A DNA stretch of 56,751 bases, taken from assembly GCA_934203355.1 (NCBI GenBank), contig CAKPZC010000006.1, positions 1 to 56,751 on the forward strand, in the 5' to 3' direction. This DNA is from an uncultured Prevotella sp. (GTDB lineage Bacteria; Bacteroidota; Bacteroidia; Bacteroidales; Bacteroidaceae). Under the pieces are notes generated by a model, which saw only the letters and a program-made list of their open reading frames with translations, had not been told where the DNA came from and made no database searches. Each line of letters opens with the position of its first letter. Position 1 is the stretch's first letter. This document shows positions 32,494 to 41,591 of the stretch, in pieces. A program made the translations under genes and the position numbers.

Positions 32494-32579
32494 TATATTA
32501 TTTTTGAATACAGAGTGCTTTTCGAGTTATTTTTATTAATTTCGCAAACCAACCATTTTTTTCAAAACGAAAAGCAATA

Positions 32580-35354
32580 ATGACACATACCACATTCACC
32601 CCCGACCACTGCCAGCAGGAAGTAATCAGTGCCTGTGGCGGATTCCACCTTGTGCTTGCCCCTCCTGGATGTGGCAAGACCCAGATTCTCACCGAGCGCA
32701 TACGCCATGCCCACACCACTGAGGGCATAGCCTATGCCGACATGCTCTGCCTCACGTTCACCAATCGTGCAGCCCGGGGTATGATGGAGCGCATACAAGG
32801 CAATATAGCCGATGAGGGAGTGGCAGACGTGTTTGTGGGCAACGTGCATAAGTATTGCTCCAGATTTCTTTTCTCCAACGCGCTTGTGGCGTCGGAGTCG
32901 AGTGTCATCGACGAGGACGACGCCGTGTCGATACTTGCCCGCTATCTTGGCGACGACGAGTATGCCGTGATGTCGAACAATAACCTGCGCCGCAACTATG
33001 CCAATATACTACATCTTGAGAGCATGATGCACCAGATAAGCCACAACCACCCAAAGGCAATAAGAATGCACGCCGACTGCATCAACGCCAACGACATTGC
33101 TGCCATGAGGCGAATATGCGAGGTGACAGGGCGCACATTCGACGCTGCTGCCATGACCGACATCTACGAGAATGCCGACACCTATCGCGACCTGACGCAT
33201 ACCGACACGTGCGACTATGGCGACCAGCAGGTCATTGCCAAACTGCTGCAGAAGATGACGCTTGCACGCCAGTATCAGCTATACAAGCGTCGCAACCATC
33301 TGCTCGACTTCCACGACCTGCTTGTGCAAACCTACGACGCGCTCGTCGACGACAGCGAGCAGACCGCCTACAAGCGCTATCCGTGGGTGCAAGTCGACGA
33401 AGTGCAGGACCTCAATCCGCTGCAGATGGCTATCATAAAGCTGCTCACGTCGCGCCCGTTCCACACCGTGATGTTTCTTGGCGACGAGCAGCAGGCGATA
33501 TTCTCGTTTATGGGTGCCAAGCTCGACGCCCTCACGGCATTGAAACAGCAATCCAAATGCCAGCTCCATCATCTGTCGGTGAATCACCGATCGCCCAAAT
33601 ATCTGCTCGACATATTCAACACCTATGCCGCCAAGGTGCTACAAATCGACCCCTCGTTGCTGCCCGAGGTGGGCAAGCAATGCACCGACTCCCTGCTGGG
33701 CAACGAACTGGGCATACTGTGCAGCGAGACCTACGAGCAGGAGGTGCGCGACTGTGTGCAGTTTGCCCAGATGCTGAGCCACAACTTCCCCGAGTCGTCA
33801 ACGGCTCTTGTGGTGAACTCCAACCGCGACGCCGAGGTTATAAGCGACGAGCTGCGCCGCCGTGGCATGGGCCACTTCAAGGTGTCGGGCACCGACCTCT
33901 TCTCACTGCCTGAGGTGAAGCTACTCTTTGCTCACCTCGGAGTGCTCAACAACGAGTTCAGCTTCATGTCGTGGGCGCGATTGATGAAGGGGCTGCGTGT
34001 GTATGAGAACAACGGAGCCGCACGCAATTTTGTGAGACAGTTGTTCGACCGCGCCATAATGCCCTCCGACCTGCTGCGCTTCGACGCCACCACCTACTTG
34101 CAGAACTTCGTGGGCAGCTACGAGACCGACACCATAGTGGTGTTCGACACCGAGACCACCGGACTCAATGTCTTTGAGGACGACATACTGCAGATAGCGG
34201 CTGTAAAGATGCGCCAGGGCAAGGTGGTGGAGGGTTCGGAGCTGACGCTATACATACACACCGACCGACCCATACCAGCCATGCTCGGCGACATAGTGAA
34301 CCCCATAATCGAGGAACGCCGCCATCACCAGCTTCTTGATGGTGGCGACGCCCTGCGCCAGTTCATGGCATATGCCGAGGGTTGTGTGTTGCTTGGGCAT
34401 AACGCCGACTACGACTATCATATTCTCGACTTCAATCTGCGCCGCTATGCCCCCGACATCAATCTTCGCGAGCGCCACCCCTCCTATCTCGACTCGCTGA
34501 GGCTTGTGCGCCTGCTTCATCCCGAATTCAAGGAACACAAGCTGAAGTATCTGCTTAGCGTGCTTGGGCTCGAAGGCACCAACTCTCATCTTGCCGACGA
34601 CGACGTGAACGCCACACGCAATGTGGTGGTCCACTGCTACGGCTTGGCTAAGGAAAGGGTAGGGGAGCAGGAGCGATTTCTTGCCGACAGCCGTGTGCGA
34701 CAGCGCGTGGCTACGCTGCAAAGAAACTATAGGGACATGTATGTTGAGGCTCTCGGACGTATGTATGAAAGAGGCGAGGCGAATAGTCAAGTATCCGATT
34801 CTGCCCTATCCGACTTGGCATTGACGAGTGAGCTAAGCCGATTCTACGACTATCTGCTTGCCGAGGGATTTGTGGGTGAGATTGATGGACTACGCTTTAT
34901 ATTGGCTTATCTTTCTGGCGACATGATCGACCCATCGAAGGAGCCCTCGCTCTACGAGCAATTGTGTAGCCACTTCATGGAGCTAACCACACTGAAGGAG
35001 GCCGACCTATGTGGCAGTCGAAGCATAGACGAGTGCATCTTCGTCACCACTATCCACAAGGCAAAGGGACTGGAGTTCGACAACGTGATTGTGTTCGACG
35101 CCGTCGACGGGCGCATGCCTAACTACTACAGTCGCAACAATCCACGACAACTTGCCGAAGACGCGCGCAAGTTCTATGTGGCTATCTCGCGTGCCAAACA
35201 ACGACTCTACGTGTCACAGTGTATTAGGCGTGTCGACTATCACAACGTACCACACGACGTGCACCTCACACCTCTGATGCAGACAATAGCAAAATACTTC
35301 AAGCAGCAGAATTTTAGTGCTGCAGGCAACTTGGAGAATTCTATGGAAGGATGA
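32580..35354 (+). CDS. UvrD-like helicase with embedded DEDDh exonuclease
   Basis: A 924-residue fusion. The helicase starts at residue 1: Walker A APPGCGKT (residues 27-34), Q-motif region, Walker B VQVDEVQDLNP, motif III GDEQQAIFSF, motif IV VNHRSP. A DnaQ/TREX-like 3'-5' exonuclease is inserted at about residues 519-690 with ExoI VFDTETTGLN, ExoII LLGHNADYDYHIL and ExoIII SHLADDDVNATRN, that is, all DEDDh acids plus His. The helicase resumes with motif V FVTTIHKAKGLEFDNVIVF (near 821) and motif VI YVAISRAKQRLYV. It would combine unwinding with trimming, perhaps in repair. Divergent from the CDF gene; terminator at 35458-35488. Full-length relatives seem known in Bacteroidales, but the role is unclear. 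Confidence 0.9.
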   Translation: MTHTTFTPDHCQQEVISACGGFHLVLAPPGCGKTQILTERIRHAHTTEGIAYADMLCLTFTNRAARGMMERIQGNIADEGVADVFVGNVHKYCSRFLFSNALVASESSVIDEDDAVSILARYLGDDEYAVMSNNNLRRNYANILHLESMMHQISHNHPKAIRMHADCINANDIAAMRRICEVTGRTFDAAAMTDIYENADTYRDLTHTDTCDYGDQQVIAKLLQKMTLARQYQLYKRRNHLLDFHDLLVQTYDALVDDSEQTAYKRYPWVQVDEVQDLNPLQMAIIKLLTSRPFHTVMFLGDEQQAIFSFMGAKLDALTALKQQSKCQLHHLSVNHRSPKYLLDIFNTYAAKVLQIDPSLLPEVGKQCTDSLLGNELGILCSETYEQEVRDCVQFAQMLSHNFPESSTALVVNSNRDAEVISDELRRRGMGHFKVSGTDLFSLPEVKLLFAHLGVLNNEFSFMSWARLMKGLRVYENNGAARNFVRQLFDRAIMPSDLLRFDATTYLQNFVGSYETDTIVVFDTETTGLNVFEDDILQIAAVKMRQGKVVEGSELTLYIHTDRPIPAMLGDIVNPIIEERRHHQLLDGGDALRQFMAYAEGCVLLGHNADYDYHILDFNLRRYAPDINLRERHPSYLDSLRLVRLLHPEFKEHKLKYLLSVLGLEGTNSHLADDDVNATRNVVVHCYGLAKERVGEQERFLADSRVRQRVATLQRNYRDMYVEALGRMYERGEANSQVSDSALSDLALTSELSRFYDYLLAEGFVGEIDGLRFILAYLSGDMIDPSKEPSLYEQLCSHFMELTTLKEADLCGSRSIDECIFVTTIHKAKGLEFDNVIVFDAVDGRMPNYYSRNNPRQLAEDARKFYVAISRAKQRLYVSQCIRRVDYHNVPHDVHLTPLMQTIAKYFKQQNFSAAGNLENSMEG

Positions 35355-35457
35355 TTACGCGTTTCTTAAACATTTGTGTAATAAATACAAAAATGTTGTT
35401 AAAAACTATCGCGCCTAATAGCGGTTCGTAAAATATTTTATATATTTACAATTAAGA

Positions 35458-35488
35458 AATAGCTCGCTTTTAAAAATAGTGAGCTATT
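35458..35488 (+). terminator. Terminator after the helicase
   Basis: AATAGCTCGCT (35458-35468) and AGTGAGCTATT (35478-35488) pair with one wobble, followed by ATTATATAT. A second, weaker hairpin may lie at 35400-35425. Confidence 0.6.
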
Positions 35489-35534
35489 ATTATATATATA
35501 CTAACTTACAAAAATCACCTGCGACATATACATT

Positions 35535-36072
35535 ATGGATAAAAAAGAATCTAATATAATTGGGAAATACGACGACTTGCCTATAGATATCAAGCACCAC
35601 GGCGCAATGGAGCGTTTCACCTACGACAGCTACGAGAAAAAGCGAATACCCCTGTTTCATGTATTGAAGATGAAAAAGGGAGAGTTGATAAAGCGCGACA
35701 ATCTAAGTTTTTCCATTCTTGCTTTTGTGCTTGAGGGCTCTATACGTGTTTCCACGGGAGTCTATCTTAGGGCTTCGCTTCATGGAGTTCAAACGCTACA
35801 TCATACTTACCATGCTACGCGCGCTATACGACCCCGACGACCTAATCTATTTGTTTAGATAAGAGCCAGGTGAGGACTTTGAGTTTCGCGAACTGGTGTT
35901 CAAGCACTACACATGCGACGTGAATGCCCAGCAACTGTCGGCTCTCGTCGACATGCCGTCCGCCACGTTCAATCGCAAATTCAAGAAAGCCTTTGGTATG
36001 CCCGTGGGCGAATGGCTCAACACCAAGCGCAAACTCTATGTGCTGATGGACCTGAAAACCACCTACTGTTAA
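35535..36072 (+). pseudogene. AraC-family regulator, frameshifted and interrupted
   Basis: The N-terminal part (MDKKESNIIGKYDDLPIDIK, then LFHVLKMKKGELIKRD, FVLEGSIRVSTG) reads in one frame to about 35757. The rest continues one frame over from about 35782: MEFKRYIILTMLRALYDPDD, LIYLFR, then an in-frame TAA (35860-35862), then EPGEDFEFRELVFKHYTCDV and the helix-turn-helix QQLSALVDMPSATFNRKFKK, AFGMPVGEWLNTKRK, ending at 36072. The region normally holding the rest of the sensor domain is missing, so an internal deletion caused the shift. With both a shift and a stop, it cannot encode a normal regulator. Confidence 0.82.
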
Positions 36073-36242
36073 TAACAATGCTAAGTTATCAAAATGTACT
36101 TTGAATATTGGGCTTGTATGTGGCAGTGATACCGCGTACAGCCTCTTTTTTTTAAAAAAGGCTTATATAGATAATTTTTATTGCAATGTCGAGATAATAA
36201 CGACTATAACGAAAACAAAAAAAGCAGAAAAAACGAAACGTA

Positions 36243-36469
36243 ATGATACGCAAGATGATGATTCTGGCGTTGCTTCTTGTCGTGGTCTTTGGGCGTCGAC
36301 GTGCTTCGCATCTAATAATCTCGCTGGCGTTGAAATAGTCGACACAAACGGACACCTTGTGAGCAAGGTGCATGGCGAAGGCTCAAGCCAATTGATAACG
36401 AAGATAACGCAAGGCATTCAGGTGGTGCTCGTCAATATGGAGGGGGCGAATGCAAGAACTATAAAATGA
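36243..36469 (+). pseudogene. Collapsed secreted protein: signal peptide plus T9SS-like tail in another frame
   Basis: ATG 36243 starts MIRKMMILALLLVVVFG, a good signal peptide, but that frame runs on to a stop at 36338. In a different frame the following sequence encodes AGVEIVDTNGHLVSKVHGEG, SSQLITKITQGIQVV, ending NARTIK at 36469: a T9SS sorting-domain end. The two ends of one exported protein are thus joined out of frame, with everything between deleted. The 122-codon frame starting at 36101 is the second frame extended upstream and has no independent support. Confidence 0.5.
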
Positions 36470-36487
36470 TGTTTCATAGTTGACAAG

Positions 36488-36627
36488 AAACAAGTTGACG
36501 AGTAGACAAGTTGACGAGCTGTTTGCTTTGTTGCTAAATATATAAGCAACTTTATGTAAGTATTAGTAACAGCTCGTCAACTTGTCTACTTGTCAACTCG
36601 TCAACTTTTAAGCAAACAACTCGTCAA
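36488..36627. repeat. GTTGACGAG repeats forming a long inverted repeat, type D copy 1
   Basis: AGTAGACAAGTTGACGAGCT plus GTT (36501-36523) is the exact inverse of 36568-36590, with a nested TTGCT/AGCAA stem between. More GTTGACGAG/CTCGTCAAC units flank both arms. It lies between a pseudogene and the 3' end of the OPT gene, where it may terminate transcription. Copy 2 is at 46775-46820. Confidence 0.8.
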
Positions 36628-36633
36628 CTCTTA

Positions 36634-38634
36634 TCAACTTTTCTTCACTTTTGTGGCAACAACGAAGTAGCCAATCAGGCAGCAGTAGGCAGCAAGCGAT
36701 GCCACCTGAGACAGCGGAGTGGCAAGCCACGACTCCATCCATTCGTTGCTCACGAGATGTATGTCGCAGAAGCGTAGCAGGGCAGACAATACACCCATCA
36801 ATGCGCCACCAGCAATAAAGCCACTGGCAAGCAGAGTGCCCTTCTCGTTGCGCTCGCGGTTCACCTCGGCATCCTTAGAGCGCGAAGACACATACCAGCT
36901 GACGATGCCGCCAACCAAGAGCGGAGTGTTCAGCTCAAGCGGAATGAACATGCCAAGAGCGAAGGCAATGGCAGGAATGTTGAAATAGGTGAGCACGATG
37001 GCGATGAGCGCACCAATGCCATAGAGAGCCCATGGAGCACCCACACCGTTCATAAGCGGATCGATGACAGCAGCCATGGCGTTGGCCTGAGGAGCAGCAA
37101 GCTGTCCGCTGGCAAATCCGTAGGTCTGATTGAGCAGCATCATAACGCCGCCCACTGTGGCAGCCGACACAAGAGTGCCAAGAAACTTCCATGTTTCCTG
37201 CTTCTTAGGAGTGGTTCCGAGCCAGTAGCCAATCTTGAGGTCGGTGATGAAACCGCCAGCCATCGACAACGCTGTGCACACCACGCCACCCATAATGAGA
37301 GCAGCCACCATGCCACCAGTGCCCTTCAATCCAACAGCCACGAGCACCACAGAGGCGAGGATAAGAGTCATAAGAGTCATGCCCGACACAGGGTTGGAGC
37401 CAACAATGGCAATGGCGTTGGCGGCAACCGTGGTGAAGAGGAAGGCAATGACAGCCACGAGCAATATGCCCACAATGGCGAAGAGCAGATTGCCCTCCAT
37501 AACGCCAAACCAGAAGAACAAGAAGGTGGCAACGAGAGTGACGATGGAGCCAATGGCGATAATCTTGAAAGAGATGTCGCGCTGCGTGCGCACCGTGTCC
37601 TCGTCAACCTTAGAGCCGCCCTTCATCTCGTTGGCAGCGAGCGAAACGGCACCCTTGATGATGCCCCACGACTTGATGATGCCAATGATGCCAGCCATGG
37701 CGATGCCACCGATGCCTATGCTCTTGCCATAATACTTGAATATCTCCTCGGCAGACATTGCGCCGACAGTCTGGGTAATCTCGGGGTTCCACATGTTGAG
37801 CACCTGGTCGTGGAATATCATCGACATGCCCGGCACGATGAGCCACCACACGGCAAACGAGCCGAGGCAAATGATGAAGGCATACTTAAGACCTATGATA
37901 TAGCCAAGACCGAATACGGCTGCACCAGTGTTGACCTTGAACACAAGCTTAGCCTTGTCGGCAGCCACGACGCCCCATTCCATGACGCGAGTAGTGAAAT
38001 TCTCGTTCCACCATCCCACGGTGGCAACAATGAAGTCGTAGAGACCACCCACGAGACCAGCAATGAGCAACGGCTTGGCCTGGGAGCCGCCCTTCTCGCC
38101 GCTAACAAGCACCTGAGTGGTGGCTGTTGCCTCTGGGAAAGGATACTTGCCGTGCATGTCCTTGACGAAATACTTGCGAAACGGAATCATAAACAATATG
38201 CCCAGTATGCCGCCAAGCAGAGAGGAGAAGAACACCTTGAAGAACGAGACGCTCATCTCGGGATATTTGGCCTGAAGAATGTAGATGGCAGGCAACGTGA
38301 AGATGGCACCAGCCACAATAGTACCCGAACAAGCTCCGATACTCTGAATAATGACGTTCTCGCCCAAAGCCTTGTTGCGCTTTGCGGCTGTCGACACGCC
38401 AACGGCAATGATGGCGATAGGAATGGCAGCCTCGAACACCTGTCCCACCTTCAGACCCAAATAGGCGGCGGCAGCCGAGAACAGCATAGCCATGATGATA
38501 CCCCATGTCACCGACCACATGTTCACCTCGGGGTATGACTGTCCCGGCGACATGATTGGCTTGTACTCCTCGCCCGGCTTCAACTCTGTGAAGGCGTTCT
38601 CGGGCAATTGGATTTGCTCTTTTTCTTTTTCCAT
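36634..38634 (-). CDS. OPT-family oligopeptide transporter
   Basis: A 666-residue inner-membrane transporter of the OPT superfamily, normally proton-driven uptake of small peptides or metal chelates. A hydrophilic start (LPENAFTELKPGEEYKPIMS) precedes WSVTWGIIMAMLFSAAAAYL (TM1) and GLKVGQVFEAAIPIAI, the bacterial OPT signature. About 14-16 hydrophobic segments follow, with GSNPVSGMTLMTL and GNGVGAP-like loops in the second half. The long acidic stretch around residues 270-320 (NPEITQTVGAMSAEEIFKYYG) is periplasmic or cytoplasmic. Substrate unknown. A minus-strand -7 TAACTTTG lies at 38715-38708; divergent from the lactonase gene. Confidence 0.93.
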   Translation of the reverse strand: MEKEKEQIQLPENAFTELKPGEEYKPIMSPGQSYPEVNMWSVTWGIIMAMLFSAAAAYLGLKVGQVFEAAIPIAIIAVGVSTAAKRNKALGENVIIQSIGACSGTIVAGAIFTLPAIYILQAKYPEMSVSFFKVFFSSLLGGILGILFMIPFRKYFVKDMHGKYPFPEATATTQVLVSGEKGGSQAKPLLIAGLVGGLYDFIVATVGWWNENFTTRVMEWGVVAADKAKLVFKVNTGAAVFGLGYIIGLKYAFIICLGSFAVWWLIVPGMSMIFHDQVLNMWNPEITQTVGAMSAEEIFKYYGKSIGIGGIAMAGIIGIIKSWGIIKGAVSLAANEMKGGSKVDEDTVRTQRDISFKIIAIGSIVTLVATFLFFWFGVMEGNLLFAIVGILLVAVIAFLFTTVAANAIAIVGSNPVSGMTLMTLILASVVLVAVGLKGTGGMVAALIMGGVVCTALSMAGGFITDLKIGYWLGTTPKKQETWKFLGTLVSAATVGGVMMLLNQTYGFASGQLAAPQANAMAAVIDPLMNGVGAPWALYGIGALIAIVLTYFNIPAIAFALGMFIPLELNTPLLVGGIVSWYVSSRSKDAEVNRERNEKGTLLASGFIAGGALMGVLSALLRFCDIHLVSNEWMESWLATPLSQVASLAAYCCLIGYFVVATKVKKS

Positions 38635-38707
38635 TTTTGTTGTATTGTTTATTATTAGTTGTACTTTCTTTGTTATTAGTTTGTTTCGTTAGCGAATTTA
38701 TAATTCG

Positions 38708-38715
38708 CAAAGTTA
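38708..38715 (-). promoter_or_regulatory. -7 element for the OPT transporter
   Basis: The minus strand reads TAACTTTG, 74 bases before the OPT ATG. Confidence 0.5.
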
Positions 38716-38760
38716 CAACTTTTGTGGCGATAAATCTGTGATTAACCCAGAAAATATATT

Positions 38761-38768
38761 TAAATTTG
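38761..38768 (+). promoter_or_regulatory. -7 element for the lactonase gene
   Basis: TAAATTTG, 22 bases before ATG 38791. Confidence 0.5.
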
Positions 38769-38790
38769 CAGACAACATAAATAATAAGAA

Positions 38791-39921
38791 ATGAACCGAA
38801 CAAAAAGACTATTGACAGCAGCTGTTGTAGCTGCATTTGCCGGCATACAGTCGTTTGCTGGCAGCGACCTTACAATGATTGTTGGTACCTACACCGACCA
38901 GAGCACATCCGAGGGCATGTATGTCTACCGTTTCAACCAAGAAAACGGCAAGGCTGAGGCTATGGGAAGCGTGAAGGCTGGCAATCCGTCGTTTCTTGTT
39001 TTCAACGACAACGCCACGCGTGTGTATGCTGTGAGCGAATACGACGACGAGCGTCGCGGTGTGGGAGCCTATGGCTTCAACGCGTCGAGTGGCACTTTGT
39101 CGTTCATCAACAGCCAGCATAGCGGCACTTCGGCAACAAAGCATGTCAATAATATGCCAGGAGCAGCTCCATGCAATATTATGGCTGTTGGCAGATATCT
39201 GGTGACTTCGAACTATAACGGCGGCGACATATCGGTGTTTCCTATCGAAAAGGACGGCTCGATAGGCAAGGAAACGCAGTATTTGTGTATGTATAAGAAT
39301 AATGGGGTGGACTCGCACATACATTGTTGCAAGATGACACCCGACCACCGCTATATGTTGGCTGCCGACCTTGGCAACGACTGCATATGGCGTTTCGATG
39401 CCGACAATGCAGGCAACACTTTCCTTGCCAATCCAACCGTAGCTTATCAGGCACCCAAAGGCACCGGACCACGCCATTTCGTGTTCAACGCCAAGGGTAC
39501 AGTGGCTTATCTCATAGGCGAACTCGACGGCACGGTAACTGTGCTTGGCTACAACAATGGAACCCTTGGCGAATTGCAGCGCTTACAGGCTTCGCTCTAC
39601 AAGACCAACGGCAGCGGCGACATCCACCTTTCGCCCGATGGCAAATATCTTTATGCCTCGCATCGACTCACCGACGAGGGTGTATCGATATTCTCGGTAG
39701 ACCCCAATGACGGACTACTTACCAAGGTTGGATTTCAGCCAACGGGCGCACATCCGCGCAATTTCGCCATAACACCCAACGGCAAATATATGCTCGTGGC
39801 ATGTCGCGACAGTAATGTTATAGAGGTGTACAGTCGTGATGAAAACACGGGAAAACTCGTGAATACTCATCACGACATACAGCTGGGCAAACCAGTTTGC
39901 ATTCAGTTCGCAAGTTTGTAG
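38791..39921 (+). CDS. Exported lactonase family protein (6-phosphogluconolactonase-like propeller)
   Basis: A 376-residue seven-bladed beta-propeller of the YbhE/Pgl-like lactonase family. A signal peptide (residues 1-23, ending SFAG) places it in the periplasm or outside, unlike cytoplasmic Pgl. Family marks: IVGTYTDQSTSEGMYVYRF, ACNIMAVGRYLVTSNYNGGD, HCCKMTPDHRYMLAADLGND, GPRHFVFN, GSGDIHLSPDGKYLYASHR, and GAHPRNFAITPNGKYMLVAC. A role on free sugar lactones is likely; an enzyme of the pentose phosphate pathway is unlikely because of the export signal. Starts 22 bases after a -7 element. Confidence 0.88.
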   Translation: MNRTKRLLTAAVVAAFAGIQSFAGSDLTMIVGTYTDQSTSEGMYVYRFNQENGKAEAMGSVKAGNPSFLVFNDNATRVYAVSEYDDERRGVGAYGFNASSGTLSFINSQHSGTSATKHVNNMPGAAPCNIMAVGRYLVTSNYNGGDISVFPIEKDGSIGKETQYLCMYKNNGVDSHIHCCKMTPDHRYMLAADLGNDCIWRFDADNAGNTFLANPTVAYQAPKGTGPRHFVFNAKGTVAYLIGELDGTVTVLGYNNGTLGELQRLQASLYKTNGSGDIHLSPDGKYLYASHRLTDEGVSIFSVDPNDGLLTKVGFQPTGAHPRNFAITPNGKYMLVACRDSNVIEVYSRDENTGKLVNTHHDIQLGKPVCIQFASL

Positions 39922-39929
39922 TGTTTTTT

Positions 39930-39960
39930 TTTGCCAAGTCCATTAGTTTTTGTACATTTG
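39930..39960 (+). promoter_or_regulatory. Glutamine synthetase promoter
   Basis: -33 TTTG at 39930-39933, 19-base spacer, -7 TACATTTG at 39953-39960; a clean consensus match 48 bases before the ATG. Confidence 0.75.
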
Positions 39961-40007
39961 CCGAGCAAACAGCAAACAATCTATTAATCCTTTAACAACA
40001 TAAGTCT

Positions 40008-41513
40008 ATGAACGAAAATCTTATTCTTATGAACGCCAACCCAGTGGTGCGCGCGCTCCAGAAAATGCCAAGTGAATTTACCAAAGAAGACATCATCAAG
40101 TATATCGCAGACAACGATATACAGATGGTTAACTTCATGTATCCTGGTGGCGACGGCCGCTTGAAGACTCTTGGCTTCACCATCAACTCAAAGGAGTATC
40201 TCGAAACAGTGCTCACTTGTGGCGAGCGTGTCGACGGTTCGTCTCTCTTCTCTTTCATCCAGGCTGGCAGTAGCGACCTTTATGTGTTGCCGCGATTCTC
40301 TACAGCTTTCCGCGACCCATTTGCCGAGATTCCTACTCTGTGCATGCTTTGCTCGTTCTTCGACAAGGACGGTGAGCCTCTCGCTTCGTCGCCCGAACAT
40401 ACCCTCGTGAAGGCAGCACGTGCTTTCCACGACGTGACTGGCATGGAGTTTCATGCCATGGGCGAGTTGGAATATTATGTAGTGAGTGTTGCCGAGCAGA
40501 AATTCCCTGCTGTCGACCAGCGCGGCTACCACGAGTCGGCTCCTTTCTTCAAGACAGGCGACTTCCGTCAGCGTTGCATGCACGCTGTGGCACAGTGTGG
40601 CGGACAGATTAAGTATGGCCATTCCGAGGTGGGCAACTTTACAATGGACGGACTATGCTATGAGCAGAACGAGATTGAGTTCCTTCCCGTATCGGTTGTT
40701 GAGGCTGCCGACCAGTTGATGATTGCCAAGTGGGTGATTCGCAATATGGCATGGCGCGAGGGCTACGACGTTACATTCTCGCCGAAGATTATAGCAGGCA
40801 AGGCTGGCTCGGGTCTGCATATACATATGCGCATGATGAAGGACGGCAAGAACCAGATGATTCACGAGGGTGCGCTGAGCGAGGCTGCACGCCGCATGAT
40901 AGCTGGAATGATGGATGTGGCAGGTGCCATTACTGCGTTCGGCAATAAGAATCCGCTTGCCTACTTCCGCCTTGTGCCTCATCAGGAGGCTCCTACCAAC
41001 ATCTGTTGGGGCGACCGCAACCGCTCGGTGCTTGTGCGCGTGCCGTTGGGCTGGACTTCGGGCAAGGACATGTGTCATCAGGCTAATCCACAGCAGCCAG
41101 CAGCCAATCCCTACACAACAGCCAAGCAGACTGTCGAGATGCGCTCGCCCGATGGCTCAGCCGACATCTATCAGCTTCTCGCAGGATTGTGCGTAGCTTG
41201 CCGCCACGGATTCGAGATGGAGAATGCTCTCGAAATAGCCGACCGCACATACGTGAATGTCAACATCCACGACGCTGCCAACGCTGAGCGCTTGTCGCAG
41301 CTCTCTACATTGCCCGACTCATGTGTGGCTTCAGCCGATGTGCTTGAGCGTCAGCGCGAGGTGTTCGAGCAGTATGACGTGTTCTCGCCAGCTATGATCG
41401 ACGGCATTATCAAGCAGTTGCGCGATTTCGACGACGCTTCTTTGCGCCAGTCAATAGAGAACAACCGCGAGGCTACAGAGCAGCTCGTGCGCCGCTTCTT
41501 CCATTGCGGATAA
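40008..41513 (+). CDS. glnA: Glutamine synthetase (GS type I-like)
   Basis: A 501-residue glutamine synthetase making glutamine from glutamate, ammonia and ATP. GS signatures: DIQMVNFMYPGGDGRLKTLG at the N-terminus, MGELEYYV (metal ligands), AGSGLHIHMRM, LAYFRLVPHQEAPTNICWGD (ATP/Glu contacts) and NRSVLVRVP, with VEMRSPDGSADIYQLLAGL near residue 390. I see no adenylylation-site tyrosine motif of the enterobacterial type, so it is probably controlled by feedback or expression. Somewhat longer than the usual 470 residues. Own promoter; ends at a bidirectional terminator shared with clpB. Confidence 0.92.
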   Translation: MNENLILMNANPVVRALQKMPSEFTKEDIIKYIADNDIQMVNFMYPGGDGRLKTLGFTINSKEYLETVLTCGERVDGSSLFSFIQAGSSDLYVLPRFSTAFRDPFAEIPTLCMLCSFFDKDGEPLASSPEHTLVKAARAFHDVTGMEFHAMGELEYYVVSVAEQKFPAVDQRGYHESAPFFKTGDFRQRCMHAVAQCGGQIKYGHSEVGNFTMDGLCYEQNEIEFLPVSVVEAADQLMIAKWVIRNMAWREGYDVTFSPKIIAGKAGSGLHIHMRMMKDGKNQMIHEGALSEAARRMIAGMMDVAGAITAFGNKNPLAYFRLVPHQEAPTNICWGDRNRSVLVRVPLGWTSGKDMCHQANPQQPAANPYTTAKQTVEMRSPDGSADIYQLLAGLCVACRHGFEMENALEIADRTYVNVNIHDAANAERLSQLSTLPDSCVASADVLERQREVFEQYDVFSPAMIDGIIKQLRDFDDASLRQSIENNREATEQLVRRFFHCG

Positions 41514-41530
41514 AAGTCTGATAAATAAAA

Positions 41531-41574
41531 AAAAACAACATTATCGACTCATATGGGTCAATAATGTTGTTTTT
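41531..41574. terminator. Bidirectional terminator between glnA and clpB
   Basis: AAAAACAACATTAT (41531-41544) and ATAATGTTGTTTTT (41561-41574) form a perfect stem with GACTC/GGGTC extending inside; A and T runs on both sides serve the convergent genes. Confidence 0.9.
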
Positions 41575-41591
41575 TTTATGTTATGTCGGTT

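Noticed and set aside
33116..33913. 265-codon frame inside the helicase-exonuclease gene
   Set aside because: Arginine/alanine-rich shadow frame of a GC-rich gene; the helicase motifs are in the other frame.
36101..36469. Intact 122-residue hypothetical protein
   Set aside because: Only the last 50 residues resemble anything (a sorting-domain end); a signal peptide for the same protein lies in another frame, so a pseudogene is the better reading.
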